DNA of 64,000 bases, taken from the NCBI RefSeq assembly GCF_035552695.1, contig NZ_DASZKT010000116.1, forward strand, positions 119,326 through 183,325, given 5' to 3'. This DNA comes from Actinospica sp035552695 (GTDB taxonomy: Bacteria; Actinomycetota; Actinomycetes; Streptomycetales; Catenulisporaceae). Under the pieces are notes generated by a model that saw only the letters and a list, made by a program, of their open reading frames with translations, ran no database searches and was not told the DNA's origin. The stretch's first letter is position 1; every line of letters starts with the position of its first letter. The translations under genes and the position numbers were made by a program. Positions 1 through 8,243 of the stretch are shown piece after piece.

Positions 1-606
1 TCCACGCTGCTGAACATCCTGGCCGATCTCGACAAGCCGAGCGGCGGCGAGGTTCGGGTCGCCGGTGAGCGCGGGGTGGCGTACATGCCGCAGAAGGATC
101 TGCTCTTCCCGTGGCGCACGATCGAGGACAACGCGATCCTCGGCCTCGAGGTCGCCGGGGTGAAGAAGAAGGCCGCGCGCGAGCAGGTGGCGCCGCTGTT
201 CGCGGAGTTCGGGCTGGACGGGTTCGAGTACGTGTACCCGGCGCAGCTCTCGGGAGGCATGCGGCAGCGCGCGGCCCTGCTGCGGACCGTCGCGATGAAC
301 CGGCCGGTGCTGCTGCTCGACGAGCCGTTCGGCGCCCTCGACTCGCTCACCCGCACGCAGATGCAGCTGTGGCTGGCCGAGACCTGGCAGCGGCACGGTT
401 GGACGATCGTGCTGGTCACGCACGATATCCGGGAGGCGGTGTTCCTCTCCGACTCCGTGCACGTCCTGAGCCCCAGGCCCGCGCGCGTCACCCGCCGCTT
501 CGAGATCGACCTGCCGAGGCCGCGCGGCGCCGGCACCTTCGCCCTGCCCGAGTTCGCCGGGCTCGAACGGCAACTGCTCGACACGCTGCTCGGATCGAGC
601 TCCTAA
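1..606 (+). CDS. ABC importer ATP-binding protein, 5'-truncated by window edge
   Basis: Nucleotide-binding subunit of an ABC importer of the nitrate/sulfonate/taurine or thiamine-precursor (SsuB/TauB/ThiZ) type. The window opens just after the Walker A region (first residues STLLNILADLDKPSGG). The Q-loop (YMPQKDLLFPWRT), the signature LSGGMRQR, Walker B VLLLDEPFGALD and the switch histidine (THDIREA) are all present, so the visible part looks functional. The stop TAA shares a base with the ATG of the next gene (TAATG), so the two are translationally coupled. Permease and binding-protein genes should lie upstream, outside the window. The substrate cannot be read from the ATPase alone. Confidence 0.9.
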   Translation, partial: STLLNILADLDKPSGGEVRVAGERGVAYMPQKDLLFPWRTIEDNAILGLEVAGVKKKAAREQVAPLFAEFGLDGFEYVYPAQLSGGMRQRAALLRTVAMNRPVLLLDEPFGALDSLTRTQMQLWLAETWQRHGWTIVLVTHDIREAVFLSDSVHVLSPRPARVTRRFEIDLPRPRGAGTFALPEFAGLERQLLDTLLGSSS

Positions 607-1748
607 TGTCCGCTTCGCCGCACCTCGTGCACGGGATGGGCACCGAACCGGCCGACCCCGACTGGCCGCCGCTCACCCTGCCCGAACTCGACGCGTTGCT
701 CGCCGCGTTTCCCGAGGCGGGCGGCGCACGCGAGGTCCGGTGGCGTTCCCCGCGACCGCTCTCGGCCGCCGCGCTCGTCCGCGCGGCACGGGGCGCGGAC
801 GTGTTCGTCAAGCGGCACCACATCAGCGTGCGTACGCGCGAAAGCCTGGCCGAGGAGCACGGCTTCCTGCGACACCTCGCGGCGAACCACGCTCCGGTAG
901 TACGAGTGCTGACGGAGGCCGGCGGCGAGTCCGTCGGCGTCAGCGACGACGGCGCGTGGACGTACGAGGTGCACAGCGTCGGCGAGGGCGAAGACGTGTA
1001 CCGCGACGCGATCTCCTGGTCACCGTTCCACAGCCTGCAGCACGCGCACTCCGCTGGCCGGATCTTGGCGAAGCTGCATGACTGCGCGAGGGGCTACGAC
1101 GCGCCGAATCGCTCCGTCGTGCCGCTGACCGGTGGCTTCACCATCTTCGGCGATCAGACGGATCCGCTGTCCGCTGCCGAGAAGTTCGCCGCCGCGCGGC
1201 CGGCGCTGGCGGTCTACCTGGAGCGGAAGGCCGATTGGCGCGGCGCGCTGGAGCGCTGGCACCTGCCGTTCTACGAGCGTCTTCAGCCGCAGCTTCGAGC
1301 GCTACCGCCGCTGTGGACGCACAACGACCTGCACGCCTCGAATCTGCTCTGGCACGGCGACGAGGCGGCGAGCGTCATCGACTTCAACCTCGCCGACCGC
1401 GCGTACGCAGTGCACGATCTCGCGCTGGCGATCGAGCGCAACGCGATCGAATGGGTCGAACTCGCGGGGAAGGGCGAGCGCGCCGTCCACGCGGATGCCG
1501 CGCGTGCGCTGATCGCAGGCTACGAAGAGGTCCGCCGCCTCACTGACGCGGAGCGGGCGGCGCTCCCCGAACTGCTCCCGCTCTGCCACGTGGACTTCGC
1601 GCTCAGCGAACTCGACTACTTCGCCGGAGTGACGAAGAACGAGGCCAACGCGGAACTCGCCTACCGCTACCTGATCGACCACACGTTCTGGTTCGCGAGC
1701 GAGGGCGGATCCGCGTTCCTGCGCGAGATCGTCAGTCCTCGTGCCTGA
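606..1748 (+). CDS. APH-family small-molecule kinase, coupled to the ABC transporter
   Basis: Protein of 380 residues with the aminoglycoside-phosphotransferase/choline-kinase fold. The catalytic loop is HNDLHASN (Brenner HxDxxxxN motif) and the metal-binding motif is VIDFN. It starts at the ATG overlapping the upstream stop by one base, which supports this start. Because it is coupled to an importer ATPase, I infer that it phosphorylates the imported substrate, for example a vitamin precursor; an antibiotic-modifying role is less likely in this context. Its 3' end overlaps the convergent response-regulator gene by 17 bases. Confidence 0.75.
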   Translation: MSASPHLVHGMGTEPADPDWPPLTLPELDALLAAFPEAGGAREVRWRSPRPLSAAALVRAARGADVFVKRHHISVRTRESLAEEHGFLRHLAANHAPVVRVLTEAGGESVGVSDDGAWTYEVHSVGEGEDVYRDAISWSPFHSLQHAHSAGRILAKLHDCARGYDAPNRSVVPLTGGFTIFGDQTDPLSAAEKFAAARPALAVYLERKADWRGALERWHLPFYERLQPQLRALPPLWTHNDLHASNLLWHGDEAASVIDFNLADRAYAVHDLALAIERNAIEWVELAGKGERAVHADAARALIAGYEEVRRLTDAERAALPELLPLCHVDFALSELDYFAGVTKNEANAELAYRYLIDHTFWFASEGGSAFLREIVSPRA

Positions 1749-2364
1749 CCGCCCAGAGTGCCGCCTGGGTTCGGTCCGAGACTCCTAGTTTCATCAGAAT
1801 GTTCGAGACATGCGTCTTGACGGTCTTCTCCGCGAGCAGGAGAGTCCTGGCGATCTCGCGGTTCGACCTGCCGGCGGCGATCTGCTGCAGCACCTCGCGC
1901 TCACGCGCCGTCAACTGCGGGCCCTGCGTCTCGCTCGGCACGGCGGCGGCGGATCCGGCCTGCGCGACGAGCGCCTCTGAGACCTGCGGGCCCAGCAGCA
2001 CGTGACCCGCCGCGACCGCGCGCACGGCCGTCGCCAACGCCGCCGGATCGACGTCCTTGGAGATATAGCCGCGCGCTCCCGCCCGAAGCGCGGGCAGCGC
2101 GCTGCGATACTCGCCGAAGCTCGTCACCACGAGCACGCGGTCCGCCAAGCCCTGCTCGGCAAGCGTTTCCAGGGCGGACAGGCCGTCCACGCCCGGCATG
2201 ACCAGATCGAGCAGCACGACGTCCGGCAGCAGTTCGGCGGTCAACGCGGCGGCCTCGGCACCGTCGGACGCCTCGCCGACCACCTCGAGGTCCGGTTCCA
2301 GTTCGAGGAACACGCGGAGCCCCTGACGGACCATCGGATGATCGTCGGCGATCAGCACTCTCAC
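1732..2364 (-). CDS. NarL/FixJ-family response regulator, DevR-like
   Basis: Two-component regulator with an N-terminal receiver (VLIADDHPMVRQG, phosphoacceptor Asp in VVLLDLVMPG, Lys in SKDVD) and a C-terminal LuxR helix-turn-helix (LTAREREVLQQIAAG, EKTVKTHVSNILMKL). It sits just downstream of the GAF-kinase gene. I choose the GTG at 2364, giving MRVLIADDHPM, which is the usual family start behind a GGGGGCGG stretch; a GTG at 2391 would overlap the kinase stop by 14 bases. The partner kinase is DevS-like and a DosR-box-like palindrome lies upstream of the kinase gene, so this is probably a DevR/DosR/OsdR-type redox or hypoxia regulator. Confidence 0.88.
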   Translation of the reverse strand: MRVLIADDHPMVRQGLRVFLELEPDLEVVGEASDGAEAAALTAELLPDVVLLDLVMPGVDGLSALETLAEQGLADRVLVVTSFGEYRSALPALRAGARGYISKDVDPAALATAVRAVAAGHVLLGPQVSEALVAQAGSAAAVPSETQGPQLTAREREVLQQIAAGRSNREIARTLLLAEKTVKTHVSNILMKLGVSDRTQAALWAVRHED

Positions 2365-2377
2365 CTTGCCGCCCCCG

Positions 2378-3574
2378 CTACGACCGGCCACCGGGCACCT
2401 CCAGTTCGATCAACGTGCCCGCGCCCTCCTGCGTCTGCACGGCCAGCCTGCCGCCGACCGAATCGGCCCGCTCGCGCATCGAGACCAGCCCGAGGCCGCG
2501 GCCCGCCGCCTGCGGATCGAAGCCCTTCCCGTCATCGCGCACCACCAGGCGTACGCCGCCGACCAGCCGGTCAGGGCCCGTGCAGATCGGCTGCAGGGAC
2601 ACGTCGATCCGACTCGCCCCCGCATGCTTCAGCGCGTTGTGCAACGCCTCCTGCGCGACCCGCAGCACGACCTGATCGTGCGTCGGCGGCAGCGGCTGCG
2701 TCTGGTGGCAGGTGAAGCGCACGCGCGGGCCGCCGTGCGCACTGCGGGCGCGGTCGATCACCGCGACCTGCTTGCGCAGCGCCTCGGCCAACCCGTCGCC
2801 CGCGAGATCCGGGGTGCGCAGCTCGCCGACCGCCGTCGACAACTCCTCGGCGGCCTCCGTCGCCAGCGCGCCGACCTGCGCCAACTGCTCGCGCGCCCGC
2901 TCCGGATCCGACGCCACCAGGCTGCTCGCGGCCTGCGCCGTCAACCGCAGCGCGAACAGCTTCTGCGCCACCGCGTCGTGCAGCTCACGCGCCAGCCGCG
3001 CCCGCTCCGTAGTGATCGCCAGTTCGCGCTCACGCTCGTAGAGACGGGCGTGCGTCAACGCGATCGCCGCGTGCGCCGCGAGGATCTTCAGTACCGCCTC
3101 GTCGTCCTCAGTGAAATCCCCGCCATCGCCGACCGGCTCGGTGTTGCCCATGAACAATGCGCCGAGGATCACGTCCCCGTCCCGGATGGGCACGCCCAGA
3201 AAGCCGCGCAGCCGTGGATGCGCCCCCGGCCACCAGCTGAAACGCGGATCCGCCATGATGTCCGACAGCCGCTGCGGATGCGGGTCCTGCATCATCACGC
3301 CGAGCATGCCGTGCTGCCGGGGCAGCGGCCCGATCGCCTTCCACTGCTCGTCCGTGACGCCTTCGACCAGGAACCGCGCGAAGGACCCCGCTCCGTCCGG
3401 CACCCCGAGCGCCGCGTACTCCGCGCCGACCAGATCGCGCGCCGTCCGCAGGATCGTGCGCAGCACCGTCGAGGTGTCCAGATGCTCGGTCACCGCGAGC
3501 ACGGCCTCGCTCAGCTCACTCATCGCGGCCAGCGCGGCCGCCCTCGCGCTCGCACCGGCGCCGCTCTCGGACAT
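2378..3574 (-). CDS. GAF-domain sensor histidine kinase, DevS/OsdK-like
   Basis: Sensor kinase of about 398 residues. One GAF domain (about residues 15-175) has typical DevS phrases such as GPLPRQHGMLG and FLGVPIRDGD. A HisKA_3 dimerisation helix carries the phospho-accepting His in RELHDAVAQKLF, and the HATPase domain has DDGKGFDP and GRGLGLVSMRERA. DevS of mycobacteria has two GAF domains; only one is obvious here. The ATG at 3574 is preferred over an upstream start because GGTGAG precedes it and the extra N-terminus is Gly/Arg-rich. Haem binding is possible from the family but not provable by eye. It reads divergently from the SDR-queA operon. Confidence 0.88.
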   Translation of the reverse strand: MSESGAGASARAAALAAMSELSEAVLAVTEHLDTSTVLRTILRTARDLVGAEYAALGVPDGAGSFARFLVEGVTDEQWKAIGPLPRQHGMLGVMMQDPHPQRLSDIMADPRFSWWPGAHPRLRGFLGVPIRDGDVILGALFMGNTEPVGDGGDFTEDDEAVLKILAAHAAIALTHARLYERERELAITTERARLARELHDAVAQKLFALRLTAQAASSLVASDPERAREQLAQVGALATEAAEELSTAVGELRTPDLAGDGLAEALRKQVAVIDRARSAHGGPRVRFTCHQTQPLPPTHDQVVLRVAQEALHNALKHAGASRIDVSLQPICTGPDRLVGGVRLVVRDDGKGFDPQAAGRGLGLVSMRERADSVGGRLAVQTQEGAGTLIELEVPGGRS

Positions 3575-3627
3575 GCACTCACCGTACCGCCGACCTCCGC
3601 CGAAGCGGATCAGTCCGTGTACGGGCG

Positions 3628-3649
3628 TTGGTCCTAGGACCAAAGTCCT
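3628..3649. promoter_or_regulatory. Overlapping DosR/OsdR-box-like palindromes
   Basis: TTGGTCCTAGGACCAA (3628-3643) is a perfect 16-bp palindrome. Overlapping it, AGGACCAAAGTCCT (3636-3649) has AGGAC/GTCCT arms around CAAA, close to the dormancy-box pattern GGGAC-N4-GTCCC bound by DevR/DosR-type regulators. The site lies between the DevS-like kinase gene and the divergent SDR-queA operon, so it could control both. That the adjacent regulator binds here is an inference. Confidence 0.6.
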
Positions 3650-3708
3650 GCGACGTACCGGGCTGCGGCCCGATCACGACTCGCACCCCGCGGCGAGACG
3701 GTCAAGGC

Positions 3709-4467
3709 ATGACGAACACGAACGCAAGCGCGAAGACCTTCCGCGATACCCGGCCCGTCGCCGTGATCACCGGCGCGTCCCGCGGTCTCGGCCTCGAACT
3801 CGCACGCGATCTCGCGGAGGCGGGCTGGCGGCTGGTGCTGACCGCGCGCGGCGCCGAGGAGCTGGACAGGGCGGCCGCCGAAGTCACCGGCTGCACCGCC
3901 GTGACGGCGCTGGCGGGGAGCGTCGTCGACGACGACCACCGGGCCGAGCTGGCACACGCCGCGGCCGAACTCGGCGGCGCCGACCTGCTGATCAACAACG
4001 CCTCCACGCTCGCCGGCTTCGACCTCGACGGCGCGCCGATGCCGACGCTCGCGCAGTTCCCGCTGGTCGGGCTGCTGGAGACCTTCGAGGTCAACGTCCT
4101 CGGCCCGCTCGCGCTCACCCAACTGCTGCTCCCGCAGCTGCGGCTCAAGCACGGCCGGATCATCAACATCTCCTCGGACGCGGCCGTCGAGGCGTACGCG
4201 GGCTGGGGCGGCTACGGCGCGAGCAAGGCGGCGCTGGACCACGCCTCGGCGATCCTCGCGCAGGAGGAGCAGGACGTGACCGTATGGTCCGTCGATCCCG
4301 GCGACATGCGCACCAGGATGCACGCCGAGGCCTTCCCCGGCGAGGACATCTCCGACCGGCCGCTGCCCGTCAGCGTCGTGCCCGCCTTCCGCAGGCTGCT
4401 CGACGAGAACCCCGCTTCGGGACGCTACCGCGCCGCCGACCTGCTGAGTGTGGAGGCGAACGCATGA
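3709..4467 (+). CDS. Short-chain dehydrogenase/reductase (SDR)
   Basis: Classical SDR of 252 residues with the cofactor motif TGASRGLG near residue 20, NNAS in place of NNAG, and the catalytic YGASK pair. The NAD(P)-dependent substrate is unknown. Translation starts at ATG 3709; an upstream in-frame extension runs through the operator and is unlikely to be translated. The stop overlaps the queA-like start (ATGA at 4464-4467), so the two are coupled. The first position of the operon behind the DosR-like palindrome suggests induction by the DevSR-like pair. Confidence 0.88.
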   Translation: MTNTNASAKTFRDTRPVAVITGASRGLGLELARDLAEAGWRLVLTARGAEELDRAAAEVTGCTAVTALAGSVVDDDHRAELAHAAAELGGADLLINNASTLAGFDLDGAPMPTLAQFPLVGLLETFEVNVLGPLALTQLLLPQLRLKHGRIINISSDAAVEAYAGWGGYGASKAALDHASAILAQEEQDVTVWSVDPGDMRTRMHAEAFPGEDISDRPLPVSVVPAFRRLLDENPASGRYRAADLLSVEANA

Positions 4468-5555
4468 CGATCACCCTGGAGACCGGATTCGACTTCGACG
4501 TCCCCGACGAGCTGACCGCGCACGAGCCCGCCGAGGCCCGCGGCCTGGCCAGGGACGGGGTGCGGATGGTCGTCGGATACCGAAGGTCGCTGATGGCCGA
4601 GCACCATCAGTTCACGAACCTGCCGGACGTGCTGACCGCGCAGGACCTGCTGGTGGTCAACAACTCGGGCACGCTCCCGGCGGCGCTCACCGGAAGGCTG
4701 GTCGACGGGCGCCCCGTCGCCGTGCACGTCTCGTCGGCCGAGCCGAACGAGCGCGGCGCGTACCTGGTCGAGCTGCGCAGGCCCGCGCCGGACGGGGGCG
4801 CGGCGCGGGCTGCGGGCCCGTCCCGGTACTACCAGCCCGGGGAGTCGCCCGCCCGGGTCGGCCTCGTGATCACGCTGCCCGGCCGAGCCCACGCGCAGCT
4901 GACGGAGCGCTTCACGAACCGGCTCTGGTTCGCGGAAATCCGGTTGCCGCGCGGGATGTCGCTCGTGGCGTACCTCGCCTGGTACGGCAAGGCGATCCGA
5001 TATGGCTACGTGGACCGCGAGTGGCCGATCGAGGCCTATCAGACCGTGTTCGCGACCGAGCCGGGCAGCAGCGAGATGCCCAGCGCGGCGCGGCCGTTCA
5101 CCGCCGAACTGGTGAAGGAACTCGAGCGGCGCGGTACGAAGATTGCGCCGATCACGCTACACACGGGCGTCGCGTCCCCGGAAGCGCATGAGGCTCCTTA
5201 CGCCGAACGGTTCAAGGTGCCCGCGGCGACGGCGGAGCTGGTCGAGCGCACGCGGCGGGATGGCGGACGGGTCGTCGCCATCGGCACCACGGTCGTGCGC
5301 GCCCTCGAATCCGCCGTCGACGCCGACGGCCACGTGCACGCCGCCGACGGATGGACCGACCTCATCATCACACCGGAGCGCGGCGTCTACGCGGTCGACG
5401 GGCTGCTCACCGGCTGGCACGAGCCGCGCGCATCGCACCTTCTCATGCTGCAGGCCGTCGCCGGACGACCCCTGCTCGACCTCTGCTACGCCGAGGCGAT
5501 CGCAGGGGGCTACCTGTGGCACGAGTTCGGCGATGTGAATCTGCTGCTGCCGTAA
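4464..5555 (+). CDS. queA: S-adenosylmethionine:tRNA ribosyltransferase-isomerase (QueA family)
   Basis: Protein of 363 residues resembling QueA throughout, including VVNNSGTLPAAL near the N-terminus, IEAYQTVFATEPGSSEMPSA, ITLHTGVASPEAHE, and the C-terminal GWHEPRASHLLMLQAVAG. QueA makes epoxyqueuosine from preQ1-modified tRNA using SAM. It is coupled by ATGA overlap to the SDR. No tgt, queG or preQ1 synthesis gene is seen nearby, so it may act with distant genes or have a different role. Pairing with an SDR behind a DosR-like site is unusual. Confidence 0.85.
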   Translation: MTITLETGFDFDVPDELTAHEPAEARGLARDGVRMVVGYRRSLMAEHHQFTNLPDVLTAQDLLVVNNSGTLPAALTGRLVDGRPVAVHVSSAEPNERGAYLVELRRPAPDGGAARAAGPSRYYQPGESPARVGLVITLPGRAHAQLTERFTNRLWFAEIRLPRGMSLVAYLAWYGKAIRYGYVDREWPIEAYQTVFATEPGSSEMPSAARPFTAELVKELERRGTKIAPITLHTGVASPEAHEAPYAERFKVPAATAELVERTRRDGGRVVAIGTTVVRALESAVDADGHVHAADGWTDLIITPERGVYAVDGLLTGWHEPRASHLLMLQAVAGRPLLDLCYAEAIAGGYLWHEFGDVNLLLP

Positions 5556-5641
5556 CCGTCGTTGAACCGTTTGTGTAGTCCCTGTGCGGCATTTTGCGCG
5601 GCACGCCCTGTGCACCACCGCGTTTTTGCGCTCTCAGAGTG

Positions 5642-5655
5642 GCCGTGACCACGGC
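5642..5655. promoter_or_regulatory. 14-bp palindrome upstream of the WXG100 operon
   Basis: GCCGTGACCACGGC is an inverted repeat of GCCGTG/CACGGC around AC, about 60 bases upstream of the WXG100 start and just before a TATTCT sequence that could be a -10. It may be an operator; the factor is unknown. High GC content makes a chance palindrome possible. Confidence 0.3.
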
Positions 5656-5717
5656 AGTGGATTATTCTCCCTGTCAGTACGGGGGCTTGCCGCACCACGG
5701 GAACCGGGGGTTCGCAC

Positions 5718-6074
5718 ATGGGGATTTTGGGAGATATCGAAGGCGCCGCGGGCGATATCGTGCACGCGGGCGAGGACGTCATCCAGGCGGGAGTGGGCTC
5801 CGTCGAGGGGATGCTGAGTTCGCTGCACGGCTTCCTGACCGACGCGGGGCTCGGCAACGTCGTGCAGGAGCTTGAGCAGCTTGCCAACCAGGCCAATCAG
5901 CTCAAGCAGCAGTTGGCCGCCGCTGCCTCCTCGGCGCATTGGACGGGCGCGGCCGCGGACGGATTCCGGGCCCGCGCGCGGCAGCGGGAGGCCGAGGTCA
6001 CGCAATTGGTGGGTGCGCTCGATTCGGCGCACTCCGCCGTGGCCGCCGCGTACGCCATCGCAGGCATTTTCTAA
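5718..6074 (+). CDS. WXG100-like (ESX-type) small helical protein
   Basis: Protein of 118 residues with no signal peptide, two predicted helices and a central SAHWTG turn (about residues 73-79), matching the W-x-G hairpin of WXG100 proteins that leave the cell through type VII secretion. It is somewhat longer than the usual 100 residues because of an N-terminal GDIVHAGEDVIQAG helix. It heads a tight cluster with a transglycosylase and a lipoprotein. No EccC-type ATPase or other core secretion gene is visible in the window, so the secretion machinery must be elsewhere. Confidence 0.75.
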   Translation: MGILGDIEGAAGDIVHAGEDVIQAGVGSVEGMLSSLHGFLTDAGLGNVVQELEQLANQANQLKQQLAAAASSAHWTGAAADGFRARARQREAEVTQLVGALDSAHSAVAAAYAIAGIF

Positions 6075-6094
6075 ACGGGGATTTGGGGGAGGAC

Positions 6095-6949
6095 ATGGCC
6101 GCGAGCGATCAGTATCAGGTAGACATCGCATCGGTGAAAGGCCTGATTCAGGCCTGGCAGAAGGGCTCCGACGAGCTCAACGCCATCTCGAAGCAGCTTT
6201 CGAATATCCATCAGCAGCTGATGGGCTGCGTTCCGAGCACCTTGTTCGAGGGCTTGTTCGGCGAGGTGCCGCTGGCCGAGAGCTTCGCGAAGGTCGGCGC
6301 GGCGGCCTCCGTCGCGCAGCAGGTCGCTCAGGGGCTCACGCAGGACACGGCGTCGCTCGACAGCAACCTCGCGGCATACGTCGAGACCGAGGCGACGGTC
6401 GAGGCCAGGCTCAAGGCCGTCAAGAAGCACCAGGGCAGTGTGACGCCGCCGCATGCGACACACACCTCGGGCAGCGGCGGCGGCGGTGGCTCGGCGCACC
6501 ACGGTTCTGCGCACCACGGCTCGTCGTCCGGCGGCGGCTCGAGCTCCGGCGGAAGCACGCAGCCGCCCGGCCCCGCGCAATACGCCAACCAGGCGCAGGT
6601 GGAGGCCTGGATCGACCAAGCGTTCCAGGCGCTCGAGGCCAGCGGCGTGCCCGCGAGCGAACTGGACAAGGCCGGGGTGCTGCTGATCATCGAGCACGAA
6701 TCCAGCGGCAACCCGAACGCCATCAACAACTGGGACAGCAACGCCAAGGCGGGCGACCCGTCGCGCGGCCTGATGCAGGTGATCGGGACCACGTTCAGCG
6801 AGTACAAGCTGTCCGGACACGACGACATCTACAACCCGGTCGACAACATCGTCGCGGGGGTCCGGTACGCGATCTCGCGCTACGGATCGATCCAGAACGT
6901 TCCCGGCGTCAGAAGCGTAGACAATGGAGGAAACTACGTTGGTTACTGA
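6095..6949 (+). CDS. Lytic transglycosylase-like protein with helical N-terminal domain
   Basis: Protein of 284 residues. An N-terminal helical region (about 1-115) has no Sec signal and resembles an ESX-type secretion module; next comes a Gly/Ser/His linker (about 125-165), then a C-terminal SLT/lysozyme-like domain with the catalytic Glu in IIEHESSGNP and the GLMQV and YNPVDNI motifs. It would cleave peptidoglycan. The ATG at 6095 follows a strong GGGGGAGG site. The position after a WXG100 gene, plus the missing signal peptide, suggests export by type VII secretion as a partnered cell-wall enzyme; this is an inference. Confidence 0.8.
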   Translation: MAASDQYQVDIASVKGLIQAWQKGSDELNAISKQLSNIHQQLMGCVPSTLFEGLFGEVPLAESFAKVGAAASVAQQVAQGLTQDTASLDSNLAAYVETEATVEARLKAVKKHQGSVTPPHATHTSGSGGGGGSAHHGSAHHGSSSGGGSSSGGSTQPPGPAQYANQAQVEAWIDQAFQALEASGVPASELDKAGVLLIIEHESSGNPNAINNWDSNAKAGDPSRGLMQVIGTTFSEYKLSGHDDIYNPVDNIVAGVRYAISRYGSIQNVPGVRSVDNGGNYVGY

Positions 6950-7775
6950 GCCGCTTCGTGCGGGGGTGCTGGTCGGCGCGACGCTGCTCGCGACCGCCGC
7001 CCTCGCCGGATGCTCCGGCAACCCGAGCACGCCGGCCGGCTCCGGCAGTGCGTCGGCCACCGGCTCGGCGGGCTCGACGAGCGCGTCCACCAGCGCGGCC
7101 GCGTCCTCCTCGGCGAGCGCGAGTTCCAGATCATCCGCGGGCTCCGGGTCGATTGCGTCTGGTTCCGCGGCCACGTCGATCCCGGCCGCGTCGTGGATCC
7201 GACCCTCCGCGATCCCGCTCTACGCGAAGTACCGCTGGCCCTCGCCCGCGAGCGTGGCCAAGTCGGCGAAGGCTCCGGCACTGAGCGCCGTCCAGGACTG
7301 CCAGTCGACGCTGAGCAGCGCGGACCAGGCCGAACTCGGCGCGTTCCCCGCCGCGCAGGCCGAACTCTCGCCGACCAGCGGCGGCAGCGGGGGACGGGAC
7401 GACTGGGCCGCGGAGGAAACGGTCCTGGCCACCAACGACACCAGTTCCGGCGACATCCAGGGGATCTACAACCTCTACACGGACCTCGTCGCCGACCTCG
7501 GCAAGTGCGCGAGCACGGCGTCCGGCGCGAAGGTATCGGTCGCGGTGAACCAGGGCCCTGAATACGCCGCGACGATCACCGTCCCGACCTCCACCGGCTC
7601 GACCCTGACCTGGCACGAGTACCTCGCCGCGCCCTACGGGTACCTGATCGAGCTCGCCGTCTACGTCGCGCCGTACTCGGGCGACCAGCCCGGCGCCGCG
7701 TGGGACGGTTCCTCGGCGAGCACCGTGCTGGGCGCGCTCCAATCAGGGCCCTGCTCCGTCACGAGGCTCTGCTGA
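6939..7775 (+). CDS. Putative Ser/Ala-rich lipoprotein
   Basis: Secreted lipoprotein candidate: hydrophobic stretch then lipobox LAGC, followed by a long low-complexity Ser/Gly/Ala region (about residues 25-90) and a globular domain with Cys residues. The TTG at 6939 is preferred because GGAGG (6926-6930) stands eight bases before it; an ATG at 6924 would place the same GGAGG inside the coding region. It overlaps the transglycosylase stop by 11 bases, so it is coupled to it. The function is not recognised; the context suggests a wall-associated partner. Confidence 0.7.
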   Translation: MVTEPLRAGVLVGATLLATAALAGCSGNPSTPAGSGSASATGSAGSTSASTSAAASSSASASSRSSAGSGSIASGSAATSIPAASWIRPSAIPLYAKYRWPSPASVAKSAKAPALSAVQDCQSTLSSADQAELGAFPAAQAELSPTSGGSGGRDDWAAEETVLATNDTSSGDIQGIYNLYTDLVADLGKCASTASGAKVSVAVNQGPEYAATITVPTSTGSTLTWHEYLAAPYGYLIELAVYVAPYSGDQPGAAWDGSSASTVLGALQSGPCSVTRLC

Positions 7776-7813
7776 GTTCACCCACACGAGTTAATCCTCG
7801 GCCGCTCGATCCT

Positions 7814-7846
7814 CGGCCGCGCGTTTCCACCAGGACCGCGCGGCCG
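7814..7846. terminator. Bidirectional hairpin between convergent genes
   Basis: CGGCCGCGCG (7814-7823) pairs perfectly with CGCGCGGCCG (7837-7846) around a 13-base loop. It lies between the lipoprotein stop and the stop of the convergent small membrane gene. There is no T run, as is common for terminators in high-GC actinomycetes. Confidence 0.6.
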
Positions 7847-7851
7847 CCTCG

Positions 7852-8151
7852 TCAGTTCCCGCCGGAGCGCGCCTCGATGAGCCCGAGCACCAGGCTGACC
7901 GCGACCACCGCGTAACCGCAGCCGAGCATGTACAGCGTGCCGCGGCGCACCACCGAGGCCGCGATCGCGATCAGGGCCGCGACCACCGGCGAGATCACCA
8001 GCGGCAGCACGTAGCTGAGCATCGGCTCGTGGCCGGTCCCGTTCGCCTGCAGCCCGGCCGCGAAACAGCCCACCGCGCCCGCCACCGCGAGCAGCGGCAG
8101 CAGTATCGCGGCCCAGCTCACCGAGCGCCGGCTCTCCACCTGAGCTTCCAT
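7852..8151 (-). CDS. Small integral membrane protein, unknown
   Basis: Protein of 99 residues with three hydrophobic segments (LLPLLAVAGAVGCFAAGL, YVLPLVISPVVAALIAIAA, MLGCGYAVVAVSLVLGL). No recognised domain. The ATG at 8151 (MEAQVESRRS) is chosen over an upstream alternative because GAGAG precedes it and the upstream extension has no hydrophobic or conserved look. Convergent with the lipoprotein and divergent from the DUF4190 gene. Confidence 0.55.
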   Translation of the reverse strand: MEAQVESRRSVSWAAILLPLLAVAGAVGCFAAGLQANGTGHEPMLSYVLPLVISPVVAALIAIAASVVRRGTLYMLGCGYAVVAVSLVLGLIEARSGGN

Positions 8152-8243
8152 GCAATATCGCTCTCTCGTTCGGGTGGGCAGTATCGTACGCTTGGCGTCC
8201 GCGCTGTGCAGGACTGCTGCCGTTTGCATCGAGGGGGACTATC

